64,000 bases of DNA from Trema orientale (GCA_002914845.1 JXTC01000277.1:334197-398196); one strand, 5' to 3'. Positions 24,478 to 36,436 are shown, counted from the first letter of the stretch. Notes: a model not told the origin generated them from the letters alone. A program made the numbers and translations.

Positions 24478-25126
24478 ATCTAATCATTATTATATGGTTA
24501 TTATTATTAATTCATACATATTTTGGGAATACTGAGCTACTCATCTATTATTTTTCTTACTCTAAATATTTTGCAGGGTGCTAACACAATTGCTAATACT
24601 TAAATTCTACATTTTAAATATTCACAGATCCGTGATTCTGAGTTGCTTAGTAAGCTGAGTTGTAGCGTATACAACCCTTATTTGCAACCTTTCACATTAA
24701 ATTCAATATTTTTACTTTCTTTTATCTTTGACAATATGGCTGGAATCGCCAATATCAAAGATCTAACTTTCTAATTAATTACTTTCAGCATTATTTATTT
24801 ATATTTTTAACTGAATGGCTGGAATTACCTATGTCAGAAAAATAAAATATTTTTTTATTTGTTTCTAATTATATGGCCAGTATCACCTGCGTCATAAACA
24901 CTGGCTATCTAACACGTGGTAATAGTTATTGAAACCACTCACACCTGTTTACTTGCATGTTGAGCTGTCAAAGATACAATAATTTTTTGACACATAGAGT
25001 TATATTGCTACAATTTTCCACATCATTTTCTTAATTTCTATAACTATCTTACTTATTATTAATTAAGTATTGTTATGCTTAATTATTTTTTCTCTAATCA
25101 AATTACAAAAAAAGCACCTTGGAACA
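24478..25126 (+). repeat. 3' LTR of the gypsy-type element, second part
   Basis: It resumes at ATCTAATCATTATTATATGG and matches about 15070-15726 of the 5' LTR, ending in CCTTGGAACA. A (TA)n run follows directly. Confidence 0.85.
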
Positions 25127-25157
<31 letters not shown>

Positions 25158-25779
25158 TCTTTTAGTTTGTGTCCAAGTATATGATTTAATATATTGAATA
25201 TATCAAAATGATTTACTTAGTTGATAAATTAAGTATATTATTTAATATACCAAGATTCAAACTATAATTTCAATAAAAAGAAATATTTGATTTAATAGCT
25301 TTGAAAAATTGGTCATTCTTCTAAAGGCCCAAAATAGTAGCTATTTGTATCCTGTATATATAATATGAGAAAAGACCCAATTGGTCCCTTATTATTGTTT
25401 TTCAATTTGTCCTAAAATTATTGACTTTTGCATATTTTTCTTCAAAGTTAGCAAAAATGGTATCACTTTGCCCCATTAAGTCATTGGTCAATAGGCTAAT
25501 TTTGGGGCAAAGTAAGTCTACTTTTGCTTATTTTAGGGCACATCATACTAAAGTCAGCTATATCGCGGTCAAATATAATACTTCGCAAAAGTTAGAGACC
25601 AAAGGAGTAATTTGTAGACGAGCTAGGATGCCATTTTCAAATGTGGGCTAGACCCAACATTATATATATATTTTTAATTAATAAAGATCTAGTCCATATT
25701 TTATAAGAGGAGGAGAAATGAGCCCAAAAATAATTGGGTCTTTCGTTGGCCCAATATAGCACGATAAGAACACAAGTCC

Positions 25780-27570
25780 AAGTTACTTGCAGAGTACGTA
25801 AGTAATGCCAACGTAATGATTTCCTGCCATTCCAAATAGTCCCTCGAACAACAGTATGAATACACGCCCCTAAAATCTTCGCTTCCTTCGCTTCAAATCT
25901 GATATGATCTCTCTCCCCCTTCCTCAGATTTTCTACACATGAAAACGTTATCTGAGTCTGATCATAGATAGTGTCGGGTTTCGAGTTTTCGCTGAGATTA
26001 TATTTGCCTGTACTGGTTTTTTCTGTCGTAACAAGTAATTTCCTTACTCACCTATCTTTATTCATTCTTTGAGATCTCTCAATGTCTTAATTAGTGTTCT
26101 TTGCCTTTCTTCAATTTTGGATTTTACTCAGTTAGGGTTTTGTATATCACTTTCGATTTGGGGTTCATAAATGTTTTTCTTCTAAGTTCCTGTTTTAGGT
26201 GTTCGTTGTGTTCCAATTATGATGATTTTTATAGCAGAAGCCGAAGCCATCCATTGATGTTATTTTTGTATGTGATTTGTGAATATATATGTGTATATAT
26301 ATAACATTGTGAGTTATGGTTTGTGTTTGATTATATATTAGCTTGATTGATCGCTAGTGATCGATTTTAGCAAATTAGGCTTAGATTCTACCTTCTGATT
26401 ATTCAGTTTTTGTAAGGTTTCACAAGATTTCTTCTAGTCAAATTTTGGTAAATCGAAGCAATTTCGAAGGTTTTAAGTTCAAGGCATTGAAATCGGAACA
26501 TTTATTTTATGTACGTTGGTTCTGAACTTTTTACTTTTTCATTTTTTATTTTATTTTTATGTGTGGGATGCGTTTATTCTGCTCTATAATGCTTTATCTA
26601 ACGATGGATTTCCTCATAGGGCTCAGTGTTTTCCTTTTTGGTTTTTGTTTTTAATATGACTTTCTCTTTAGCATGAAAATGTGTATTATCCATTCACGCA
26701 ATTTATTTTCGGAAATTGTTTGCTGAATATGGCTTTTAATAGAGTTGGAAATAAGAGGCAGTAGGCTGTTGCATAAAGTGGTTGAAAAACCATTCAAGTT
26801 GGTATGAACTTGGGTAAGTAGTAATCTCACAACATATTTAACATTTGAACTTTTTACATGTTAGAGAATATGTATATTTATTTGGAAAAAAACATCTTCT
26901 GAAATAGTATTCGGTCGACTTTTCTTGGTTATGTTATCTCTATATCCCTTTTAATGGTGAAGTTGTCTAGAGAATCTTTCACTAGTATAATTTATGTTCC
27001 AAGAGGAATTTATCAACCACAAAGCTCCCACTGTTGTAAATACGTCCATATTGTCTTCCTAATGACTCGAGGTATAATGAGCGCCCCATTCTAGCGTTGA
27101 GGATTTGTTCCCTAGTTGATGGTTATATATTGTTCAGTAACACTTGAGCACAGTTACCTGTGTATCTGCATATGTAATTGGATTTGAATGTATATATACA
27201 AGGTCTAAAGCAGATTACTTACACGTTCATTGACTAGATTATTGCCTCGGGAACATCTACAAATTTTACTTTAATCCAATTCCATACGTAGATATAACTA
27301 GTAGTGATTATGGTTATATGCTATTTGTAGCCTCATATGATCTGTAGATAGAAAAAGGTCATCAGTAAGTTTATATTGCTTGCAGTCTAAATCAGAAAAA
27401 GAAAGTCTATTGATGCTTGTCTTGCCTTTCAAATTTTGAGTGTGTGCTTTCTAAATTGGCTTCTTTGGATTTGCAATGGCTCATTAAGTCTCAACTGAGG
27501 TTGGTAATCTCAGAAATGGAGTTGGATGAAGTTGGTGTTCTAGTAAATATGGGCAAATACAATAAAGGCG
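25780..27570 (+). promoter_or_regulatory. Non-coding segment paralogous to 46200-48560; probable old leader of hydrolase copy A
   Basis: Collinear similarity to the region upstream of hydrolase copy B is visible: 'cttcaaatctgatatgatc' with 'tctcaaatctggtctaatc', CGTAACAAGTAAT with TGTAACAAGTAGG, TTTTGTATATCACTTTCGAT with TTTTGTCTATCACATTCGAT, and GTCTCAACTGAGGTTGG. A pyrimidine-rich stretch (25860-25930) and a donor-like 'aacaa/GTAATT' (donor G at 26035) would fit a non-coding first exon. Open frames inside are short and unconserved. Whether it is still joined by splicing to the gene at 36437 is unknown. Confidence 0.5.
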
Positions 27571-27649
27571 TGTTTAGAACACCGGATTACAAAGGGATTG
27601 GATAGGATAAAAAATAGTCTCATGTTTGAAATTGAAATAAGATCACACA

Positions 27650-28970
27650 GGACTGGATTAAAATAATCTGGTCCAAACTTAATCCCCTTAGAAGGAGATA
27701 ATTTTATCCCTTCTAGAATTTAGGATTTGGAAGGATTAGGGCTTTCTCGCCTCTCCACAGCTCTCGCACTCGTTCTTATTCCTTTTCTCCTCCATCTCTG
27801 AAGCTCAAAGGATTGGCTTTCAAAGTTTCAGGTATTTCTCTCTTCTTCTCTTCTGCCATCGAAGCTCTACTATCAAAGCTTTCCATTACTCATCTTTACT
27901 TCCTCTATACAGCTTAATAGACTAGTTCCTCATCGATTTGCATGTATTTTTCTCAATAGCTCTATAGCTTGCTTCTTCATAGCGTCAGATTCCATAGCAA
28001 CGGTCTTTCTCTTTCTTTTTGTCTTATTTATTTATTTATTATTCCTTCTAATCCTGTACATCGCTGCTAGTTTCCCAACTTTTCGCATTACTTTGTTTGC
28101 TCAATTTGTTTTTTTTTTCTTTTTCCACATTTGTGTTACTGGATTTGTCATTGGGTTCATTTATTGATATAGAATCTAAGTGGTTTTTGTTCTATTTACT
28201 GTTTAACGAGCCATATACATATATATATGGAGTCTAAGATCATGGTAATATTTGTTGAAGAAGGGAAAGTGGTCCTCGTAAGTCTTTTTATGGATGATGT
28301 TGGTTTTCTCACTCTATCCTTATCCCTATTTTGGATCTCTTGCTGTTTTAGTTCTTGATTTTGGGTTTATCATACCTCTTGCCATTTCGCCTCTTTTGGT
28401 TCATGGGTATTTTATTGTTATTTTTACTGCATTTGGTTGAATATAATTACATGTGTGAATATATATGTATATGTATAAAGTTAGGTTTTAATCAATACGT
28501 TAATATGGTGGTTTATGCAGTTCATTTATGTGTTTCTAAGTTAATTTCTTAAACGATCTCTAGCTTTAGCTTTTTCTGTTGATTTGGACATGCACTGTAT
28601 GTAAATGTTCTCTTTATTGTCTAAAGAACCATATGTCTTTCCCTGGTAATCTAGTTTTTTAAGCCTAAGATTTTGTCTACGTACTTTTTGAGAGAAATAA
28701 CCAATAATTCTGCATTAAATTTTTGTTCCCTTTTAAGTTTTATATCTTAATATGTTTCTTTAAGTAGGAGCTTTATGATATTTGTATGTTACATGTTATT
28801 GTTTGATTATGTCACTGAATTTTGTGATAATCCTAGAGAAGAAATAGTGTAAAAACTATTGGTTTATACGCTGGTTTAAACATGATATAGCTTCTATTAT
28901 GCTTGGTCAACCACTTATCATGATTCGTGCTACATAGCTATTATTTGTGTAAAGACATCAAATTGTATGG
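27650..28970. other. Gene-free stretch before the kinase pseudogene
   Basis: T-rich DNA with a CT-rich, leader-like patch at about 27745-27860 ('ctcgcctctccacagctctcgc'). It might be the decayed 5' part of the receptor-kinase gene, but no exon can be recognised. The open frame at 28355-28552 is hydrophobic low complexity. Confidence 0.35.
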
Positions 28971-28977
28971 TCCTGAC

Positions 28978-30268
28978 AGAACCTGCCCAAGCTACTTGGT
29001 CAGTCAATCAGGACAATCCATTAGGAGAAAATGCGACTCTCGGTATCTATGCTTCCCAGAATTTGATGATGTTTAATTCAATTGGTGAAAGAGTATGGAA
29101 TTCTTACAGTTTAAAGGATACCATCTCGAGGTATAGATGAAAACAAGGAAGTCTAGCTTCCACAGCTTGTCATCATACCTAAAAGTACAAATTTCACCAT
29201 CAGACAATAATGCAAATGCTTCAGCTTCCCATAGTTCTTTGGGATTGTCTCTGTTGACTATTATTGCTTGTGTGCTAGTTGTGCTGATCATTACAATTGT
29301 GTTCATGCTAATTTTCCAAAAGAAGAAAATAGATGATTGGTTGGATCATGGTTTTCTCAAATGAGTATCATCAGAAGCTCCAAGAAGATTCTCATACAAC
29401 GAGTTATATTCCATTATATCAAATTTCTCTAAGCTACTGGGGCAAGGTGGATTTGGATCTGTGTTTAAAGGGGTTATTAAGAATGGAACAGTAGTTGCAG
29501 CCAAGCGGCTTCAGACAAGGCATGAAACATAAGGATTTCTAATAGAATTTGAGACAATAGGCAATATTCACCACATCAATTTGGTAAGGTTGATTGGATT
29601 TTGTGCTAGTAGAAAGCATAGGATGTTAGTTTATGAGTATATGAGTAAAGGATCTTTGGACAAATGGCTTTTCTATCAAAACTTGTATGTTGCTTTTGAT
29701 TGGAACACAAGAAAAAAGATTGTGATCGATGTAGCTAAAGGCTTGACTTACCTTCATGCGGCTGCAGGTACATAGTTACTTATTTTGATGTCAAGCCTCA
29801 TAACATCCTACATGATGACAATTTTAATTCAAAACTTTCCAATTTTAGATTGTCGAAACTGATCAATAGAAATACGAGCAGTCAAGTTATAACTGGAAGA
29901 AGAGGACCTTTAGGCTATCAAGCCCCTGAGTGACAGCACTCAAGAATCTTAGTGAAAGCAGATGTTTTTAGCTTTAGGATTGTTTTGCTAATCTCGGAAA
30001 GTCTTAGACAACTCTCAACATTTTTTAAAGGTACACTTGCTAAGTCTTTTAGGAAAAAAGGCTTCTGAGAACCAATTGAGAGTTATGGTTGACTGTAGAA
30101 GGGAGGATATGCAAAATCACATGGATGAAGCCATTGATATGGTGAGGCTGGGGATGTGGTGTTCAGATGGTGACTATAATAGGAGGCCCTCAATATCCAC
30201 GGTGGTCAAAATCTTAGAAGGTTGGATGCCACTGGAACTGATCAATAATAGAACTGATCTTTCTTAAG
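28978..30268 (+). pseudogene. G-type lectin S-receptor-like kinase (SD2-5-like) pseudogene
   Basis: Remnants of a host receptor kinase are visible in order. A bulb-lectin fragment lies near 29000-29145 (WSVNQDNPLGENATLGIY, ERVWNSYSLKD). A transmembrane helix follows at about 29245-29320 (LSLLTIIACVLVVLIITIVF). The kinase comes next: Gly-rich loop [12 protein letters not shown] near 29436-29471, the VAIK-type lysine as AAKRL, HHINLVRLIGFC, MLVYEYMSKGSLDKWLF, and DVAKGLTYLHAAAG. The catalytic loop reads YFDVKPHNIL instead of H-C-D-I-K-P-E-N-I-L, and DFG is replaced by NFR. A C-terminal part with RLGMWCSDGDYNRRPSISTVV ends in a stop near 30265. In-frame stops occur after the lysine region, after AAAGT and after GYQAPE, and most of the ectodomain is missing. 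It cannot make a working kinase. Confidence 0.88.
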
Positions 30269-30479
30269 AAGCCCATAAGGAATCTAATCCCATTGTAGAA
30301 ACTTTTCGCCTTATTTTTTATCGTACAAAAGCCATAAAGTGTAATACTAACTAATAACTAAATTATTGAGATAGTAATAATAATTAGAAGAACAAAAAAA
30401 CATTGGCCAAGTGTTCTCTGTCCTTATTTAATTTTTCTTGGATTTGGTTCGTGACTTTATTTCTTTCTTTATTTGATGG

Positions 30480-32180
30480 AAGTGTTCATCTAAAAACCAA
30501 AAAATTGGTNGTTACAGATGCACCTCAACAACATCAAATAGAAGTGCCAATAAGGATATCTACCAGAGAAAGAAAGAAGGTAATTTCTGATGACTATGTT
30601 GTCTACCTCCAGGAGCATGAATTTGATATGGGATTGGAAGACTATCCAACGTCTTTTAATCAAGTAAAATTGTGCTCTAACTCTAAAATATTGATCGAAG
30701 CCATAAAAGATGAGATGAAATCAATAGAGGATAATGGTGTTTGGGATCTCATAGAGTTGCCTAAAGGAGCGAAACCGATTGGTTACAAATAGGTATTTAA
30801 AACCAAACGAGATTCGAAAGGCAATGTTGAAAGATATAAGACTCGCCTTGTCGCCAAAGGTTTTATGAAAAGAAAGGTATCGATTACAAAGAGACATTTT
30901 CACCGGTTTCTACAAAAGATTCATTTGGAGTAAGAATGGCACTTGTAGCTCACTATGATCTTGAGCTATACCAGATGGACGTCAAAATAACGTTTCTCAA
31001 TGGTGACATTGAAGAAATTATATACATGGTGCAACCAGAAAATTTTGAGTTAAAAAACCCAAAGCACCTTGTATAGGTTGAAGAAGTCCATTTATGGTTT
31101 AAAACAGGCATCCTGACAATAGTACCAGAAATTTGATCAAGTAATTACCTCCTTTAGTTTTAACGAGAATACTGTTGATCAGTGCATATATCTTAAGATT
31201 AGTGGGAGCAAGTTTGTTCTCCTGGTGCTATACGTAGATGATATTCTACTAGCAAGCAGTGATATAGGACTGTTGAATGAAACTAAAAGATTTCTTTCAA
31301 GTCACTTTGAAATGAAAGATCTTGGTAATGCATCTTGTGTGTTGTGTATATAAATTTATTGAAATCGATATCGAGAATTATTAGGATTGTCACAAAAGGC
31401 CTATATTGATAAGGTGCTTAATAGATATGACATGAAAGGATGTGCACCCTAGAGACACACCCATGGCAAAAGGTGACAAATTCAGCTTGTTTCAATATCC
31501 AAAGAATGATCTTGAGAAGAAAGAAATGGAGAAGTTTCCTTATGCATCAGCAATAGGAAGACTCATGTAAGCGCAAGTATTTGCGTACATTGTTGGAATG
31601 TTGGGCAGATTTCTTAGTAATCCAGAATTAGATCATTAGAAAGTAGCAAAGCGGGTTATGTGGTATCTACAGAGAACTAAGGATTATATGCTCACATATC
31701 GGAGATCCGACCATCTGGAGATCATAAGATATTCAGACTCTAATTTTGCTGGATGCCAAGACAGTAGAAGATCCACTTCAGACTATATCTTTGTGATGGC
31801 TGGGGGAGCTATTTCATGGAAAAGTATCAAACAGACACTTGTAGCTTCTTCCACCATGAATGTAGAATTTATAGTATATTACGAGGTATCTAACCAAGGG
31901 ATGTGGCTGCAGAATTTTATCACTGGACTGCACATAGTCAATGGTATTAAAAGACCATTGAGAATCAATTGTGATAATAAGGTTGCAGAACTATATTCCA
32001 AGAACAACCGAAGCTCGGCAAAGCACATTAATATCAAGTTCCTGGTTATCAAAGAAAGAGTTCAGAGTCTTTAGGTATCGATTGAACACATTAGTACCAA
32101 CACCATGATAGCGGATCTGCTTGCTAAGGGTTTGCCACCCAAAGTGTTTCATGAGCATGTTGCTCATATGTGAGTAGTCC
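30480..32180 (+). pseudogene. Ty1/copia pol remnant
   Basis: Copia-type parts are visible: a pre-RT linker with SIEDNGVWDLIELPKGAKPI (about 30718-30778), the reverse-transcriptase motif YVDDILLA (about 31229), and the RNase H region with SDSNFAGCQDSRRSTSDY (about 31736-31790) and the terminal ADLLAKGLP (about 32110). The 5' LTR, gag, protease and most of integrase are absent. The coding remnant is broken in several places, so it is an old fossil. A single N lies at 30510. It follows the dead kinase at close range on the same strand. Confidence 0.85.
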
Positions 32181-32611
32181 AAATTAACGATATGTCTGTT
32201 TAGTGGGAGTTGTATTTGAAACCTTCATGCATGTGTTATTGACATGTTATTTTATATTTATCTGATTAGACTAAAGTTCATATTGCAGTTTGGCATTTGT
32301 TTTAAAAATTATTTAGTAGACTCTATTGAGTCACTAACTAGGACCAATTAGCAATAGGCATATTTAGATCACATTACATGCAATTGTCATGCTACACATC
32401 CATATTTGATCTATATTATTGGTTATGCTGGTATTGTGACCATTTATGGGTCCTATTATGTATAATTATAATGAAGACTACTTTGATCCTATATTGGTAC
32501 AATTAATAGACCAAGTTGTTAAAGTGATGTTTCTGGTTATGGATAACAAAAGATAAGCTTAAATCAAGTATATCTATATATAAATTTTCAGCTTAAAATA
32601 TGTAGCTCAAG
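32181..32611 (+). other. Copia 3' untranslated tail and polypurine tract
   Basis: AT-rich sequence between the RNase H remnant and the presumed 3' LTR. It ends in 'caagtaggagat', the usual copia polypurine-tract form, directly before TGTTAG. Confidence 0.5.
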
Positions 32612-33434
32612 TAGGAGATTGTTAGTATTTTTTTTTTTTTGAAAAAATTAGTTAATACACGATGTTTATAAAAAAGAATTACACATATACGGTCTTCGTA
32701 GTTTTAATACTTTCATACGGTACTTTTTTGAGAAATACCCCATTTCTCCAACCTCTACAAAATCATCTTCTTCGAAGAAGATAACAATGCCATGCGACCT
32801 GGTTCACAGACCAAGCAAATGGATCAGCTTCCCATCATTAAGTTCGCCATTAAAGTTCTCAGTACGAGAACGATTTAGGTCAGCCAAATCGAGCGAGATT
32901 TTGGAGCATTTATGTCTCAGCATTCCGAGCTGAAAACCCACAGTCCCTGCTTCCGCTTTATATCGAATTTTTCTCTGGTTCTTGTAATATGAATTGAGCA
33001 TTTATATGAGATATTGTTGGGTTTATTTATATTGTACTGTGTTTCTTTTTTCTTTTTCTCAAATTTTGGGAATGAAGGGGAATTCTTCTTAGCTTTTGGA
33101 TTTTTATATCATTTGGTTTTTCAAATGGCCAATTAACTTAAATTGATATGATGGTTAAATCTGGGGATAATTTTATGAACTTAGATTTTAATATTTAGAC
33201 AATATAGAGACATCTAATATCATTAACTATGAAACATGTTCTTATCTTCAATAAGTAATATGCTTTCCTCGTTAAATTATCTTGTAATACATGATTATTA
33301 TAAGAGAGTATTGAATAAAAGAATATTGAGTTTTTAATTTTATTGCAGATCTTGAAAGGAAATACGAAGCATTCAAAAAATATGGAAAAGATCGGACATA
33401 AAGTGCCTTTAGTTTAGTACATTTATTTGCCCAG

Positions 33435-33466
33435 NNNNNNNNNNNNNNNNNNNNNNNNNNNNNNNN
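33435..33466. other. Assembly gap (32 N)
   Basis: Thirty-two undetermined bases, flanked on both sides by CCAG. The true length is unknown. Confidence 0.99.
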
Positions 33467-33619
33467 CCAGATTGTAATGAAAAAGTGATTTTAGTATTTT
33501 GTTTGCATTTTTTATCATTACAGCTTGATAGTTTCTTATTCGTATAAATGTAGGATTCAAAGTTATACACGTTTTGGGTTAGATTTTTTTCTTTTTGTAA
33601 TTTTTTTTAAATAAATATT

Positions 33620-34530
33620 TGTATTGTTTCATAATATTAGTAACCAATCTATAGTTTTATTATAACTGGTTTATGGTTACTGGTATCTAATTTTCAAATT
33701 ATTAATCAGTAATCATATTTGTAATTTATAACTAGAGTCATCAAATTAAGTCAAAATTAGTAAGCAATAACTAGTAACCATTCATTGATCTTCGTAACTT
33801 GCTACTAGAAACTAGTAATAATTGGTTATCGTTAACGGTTACTGGTTATCAGTAACTAAATTAGCAACTAGTAATCAAAGTAGCCGGTAAATACAGAAAC
33901 TAGATACCAATAACCAAATTAATTAATGATAACCAGATTAGTTACCAATCAGCTAGTAACAAGAGAAACTAGTAAAAAATAATCAGATTGGTTATTAATA
34001 ACAAAATTGATTACTGATAACTTAGACTAGTTACAAGTTCCAGTTGAGTTATTGGTTACCAGAATGGTTACTTATCAATAACTAAAGTAACTAGTAACCA
34101 AATTGATAATTATAGTAATCAGTAACGAGTAACTAAATTTAATAAAACAGAAATAAACTAGTAACAAATTTGGTTAGTTGTAACCAAAGAAACTATTAGC
34201 TAAATTAGTTACCAATCAACCAATAATAAGAGAAATTAATAAACAGTAGTCAGTAATTAGATGAGTAACTAGCATCCAAGTTAGTTTCTAGTAACAAGTA
34301 ACTAAATTGAATAAGAATATAGAAGAATTTTAATTAAATTGATTAGTGATGACAAGAGAAACCAGTAACCAATAATTATAGAAGCCAGTAAACATTAATC
34401 AAATTAGTTACCGATAGCTAGACTAATTACTGGTCACTACTAACTATATTAGTAACTAGATTAGTTAATGGTTATCAGATTAGTTACTTGAAGGTAACTA
34501 TATTAACTAACAACCAAATTGAATAGGGGA
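33620..34530. repeat. Degenerate GTAAC/GTTAC low-complexity tract
   Basis: About 0.9 kb made almost wholly of short words such as 'gtaaccagtaac', 'aactagtaacc' and their complements 'ggttactggttac', separated by A/T-rich spacers. No fixed period is evident, and both orientations are intermixed. A related patch occurs at 35155-35270 ('ggttaccggtttctggaaac'). No coding potential. Confidence 0.8.
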
Positions 34531-35435
34531 AAGTGGCTCCTTATATCATGAGACGAGGAAAAAAAAATAGAAAAGTAGTTAGTGATACTTTTTTTTTTAA
34601 TGAAAGTAAAAAAAAAATTTAAAGGATAAAAAGAATGAAAAAAAAATAAAAAATAGAGAAAGAGAAAAATAATTTAGAAAAATAGAAAAGAAGTTGGGTA
34701 AGGTTCAATGAAAAAATAAAAAGAAAACAAAAATGAAAATAAATAAAAAAAAGTGGAAAAGCTAGTTTGCTGGATTTTGAACTCTGATTGAAAAGAATAA
34801 AAATTTACGGCTCAAGTATTAACTCAATTGCCATTTAGTAATGAATTGTACTTTTTAACAGATATATAAATGCTTTTCAAAACTAATGACTTTAATTTCA
34901 ATATTGCCACCGCACTTTTGAATCTCACATTTTTTCAAAAATATTAATCAAGTGTCGTATGAAAACTTGTTATTTTTCCAATACCGTATATATGCAATTC
35001 TTTTAAGTTTGGGTTTCTAACACTTATACCTACAAAAACTGAAAAGAATTACAAAAATACGGAAGTTAGGGTTTTTTTCAATTTTTGTACGGTTTTAATT
35101 AGGGAAATATCACTTTTTAAAAAATATTTAGAAAATTATCATTTTTAAAATGTTTACTGGTTACCGGTTTCTGGAAACTGGTTACCAGTTATATACTAGT
35201 TATAAATATCTTCGATTACTAGTTACCAGTTTCTGGAAACTAGTTACTAGAAACTAGTTACTACTTTAAAAAATAGTATATTTATAAATATTTTTTAGAA
35301 AACGGTATTTTTCTAATAAAAACCATACCGCACCGTGAAAAATACAAAAGTATCGTATTTTTCCAATTTTTTTTTTCAGAAATACCGTATATTTTCTAAT
35401 TTCCTCTTTAAGTTTTAAAGGTAAACACTAACAAT

Positions 35436-35985
35436 CCCCTTTTTTTTTTTGCTAATATGGGCTAACATATTTAATTACTATTGTATATGGGCCTATTGTC
35501 TATATAGGAGCCCAAATTAAGTGATCTTAATTTAATGGGCTTATGAAACATCAACATTTACTATTGAATTTATGGTATGGCCAATTATATGTAGAAGACC
35601 AATGTTAAGTCCATTAGTAATGGACAATGTACAGTTTAGATAGACTATGGTCCCTGAGATACAGAGGAATTAAAAACAGGGTGATATTAGTTTTTTCGCA
35701 ACTTCTCTCTTCCTATCTAGAGAGAGAACTGAGACACAATCTCTTCTTTGTAATCTCACGAAGGCTAATCACCCAAGGATTACTGAACTGAACTAATGGA
35801 TTCTGGTACAATTTTTTAATCTTTTGTTTCAATTTCAACAATTATACTTAATGATTTACGTGTGTATCCTGCTGTATATATATATATAGTTTCTATTCTG
35901 TATGATATTGATGAGTTTTTACGTAGATTGTATGCCATTGTAAGTTTTATGGATTAATTCTTGTTTTAGTCTAATCCAACACGGC
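35436..35985 (+). mobile_element. Possible copia LTR remainder
   Basis: The text ('tgggcctattgtctatatag', a CT-rich 'agagagagaactgagacac', then 'aaggattactgaactgaac') resembles the body of copia LTRs, and it ends 'aatccaaca', a usual LTR end. If right, it is the rest of the 3' LTR after the inverted-repeat block. It may instead be ordinary upstream DNA of hydrolase copy A. Confidence 0.35.
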
Positions 35986-36332
35986 CTTTTTATTTTATTT
36001 TATCACAACAACCAGCAAAATGCCGCTTCCTGAGGAGGTTGCTTCGTGTAATGGTGAAATTGGGACAAGTGCTCCGTACCAAACTAGCCATATATCCAAT
36101 ACGATGGAGACTGGGATATTTTTCGACTTCGACTCCCGGTGGCTTTGGTATTTTACAAGTTTAAAGATGAGATTTGTTAAGAGTTAGGATTTGAATGTTG
36201 TTTGTCTTTTTCTGATCATGGGTGCAAAACAATCCAGACATGACTTAATCTCATTTGGCCCCAATCGAGCAGTTGGGACTTTATTTTATCATTTGTTTGA
36301 ATTATCTATTAATTTATTAATTTATCGGTCAA

Positions 36333-36413
36333 ATGGCTGTGTCATTGAGTCGCTTTTTTTTTGGTTACTCTTTCCCTGAACCATATCAGTCTGGAGAGGA
36401 TAGTCTCGATTAA
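36333..36413 (+). other. 26-codon upstream ORF, relic of the transit-peptide start of copy A
   Basis: TCAAATGGCTGTGTCATTGA corresponds to TCAAATGGCTCTCTCACTCT at the start of hydrolase copy B, so this is the old initiator. The frame (MAVSLSRFFFGYSF...) ends at TAA 36411-36413, out of frame with the body of the gene. The frame of the main ORF has its own stop at 36401-36403. If this segment is in the mRNA, it acts as an upstream ORF. Confidence 0.7.
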
Positions 36414-36436
36414 GGAGGAGCAGTGGCTGTAATAGA

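Larger units (their letters stand above)
14241..25126 (+). mobile_element. Broken Ty3/gypsy-type LTR element, split by nested insertions
   Basis: The 5' LTR (14241-15726) and the 3' LTR (18929-19749 plus 24478-25126) match from TGTG.CAATTTTTTATAATTAG to GCACCTT.GAACA and have nearly equal length (about 1486 and 1470 bp). The internal region (15727-18928) is only 3.2 kb. It carries a gag-like part and a tandem array before the 3' LTR, but no protease, reverse transcriptase or integrase was recognised, so it was probably a non-autonomous member. A purine-rich 'gtttgggg' precedes the 3' LTR, as a polypurine tract would. The coding part is broken in several places. LTR divergence is visible but not measured, suggesting an old insertion. 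No clean target duplication was found. Confidence 0.85.
32612..35434. mobile_element. Inverted-repeat block bounded by TGTTAGT...ACTAACA, at the copia 3' LTR
   Basis: The ends are inverted: GGAGATTGTTAGTATTT at the left and AAACACTAACAATCCCC at the right. A further inverted copy lies inside the right part: AAAAGAATTACACATATACG near 32671 pairs with ATATATGCAATTCTTTT near 34986, both followed by related 'cgta(t)..ttttcatacg' text. The block could be the copia 3' LTR enlarged by insertion, or a separate TIR element that landed at the LTR start. It contains an assembly gap (33435-33466) and the GTAAC/GTTAC tract. No transposase was found. Small spliced-looking fragments (about 32787-32933, 33347-33410) are unrecognised. 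Confidence 0.45.

Noticed and set aside
25380-25650. Possible MITE around a hairpin ACTTTGCCCC...GGGGCAAAGT (25466-25515)
   Set aside because: The hairpin is real but short, and the outer ends do not align as inverted repeats. No target duplication was found.
30403-30510. Signal-peptide-like start (hydrophobic run after a basic residue) before the copia remnant
   Set aside because: The frame has no ATG at its start (TTG at 30403) and runs straight into copia sequence across an undetermined base. The hydrophobic run is a chance product of T-rich DNA.
32787-33001. Small open frames on both strands (49 and 65 codons) in the inverted-repeat block, with a splice-like fragment at 33347
   Set aside because: Considered as a captured host-gene fragment. 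No family could be recognised and the two strands are equally open, so only a mention is justified.
36020-36187. 55-codon frame starting MPLPEEVASCNGEIG
   Set aside because: It is short, has no recognised family and sits between a possible LTR end and hydrolase copy A. It may be a fragment of a host gene but cannot be supported.
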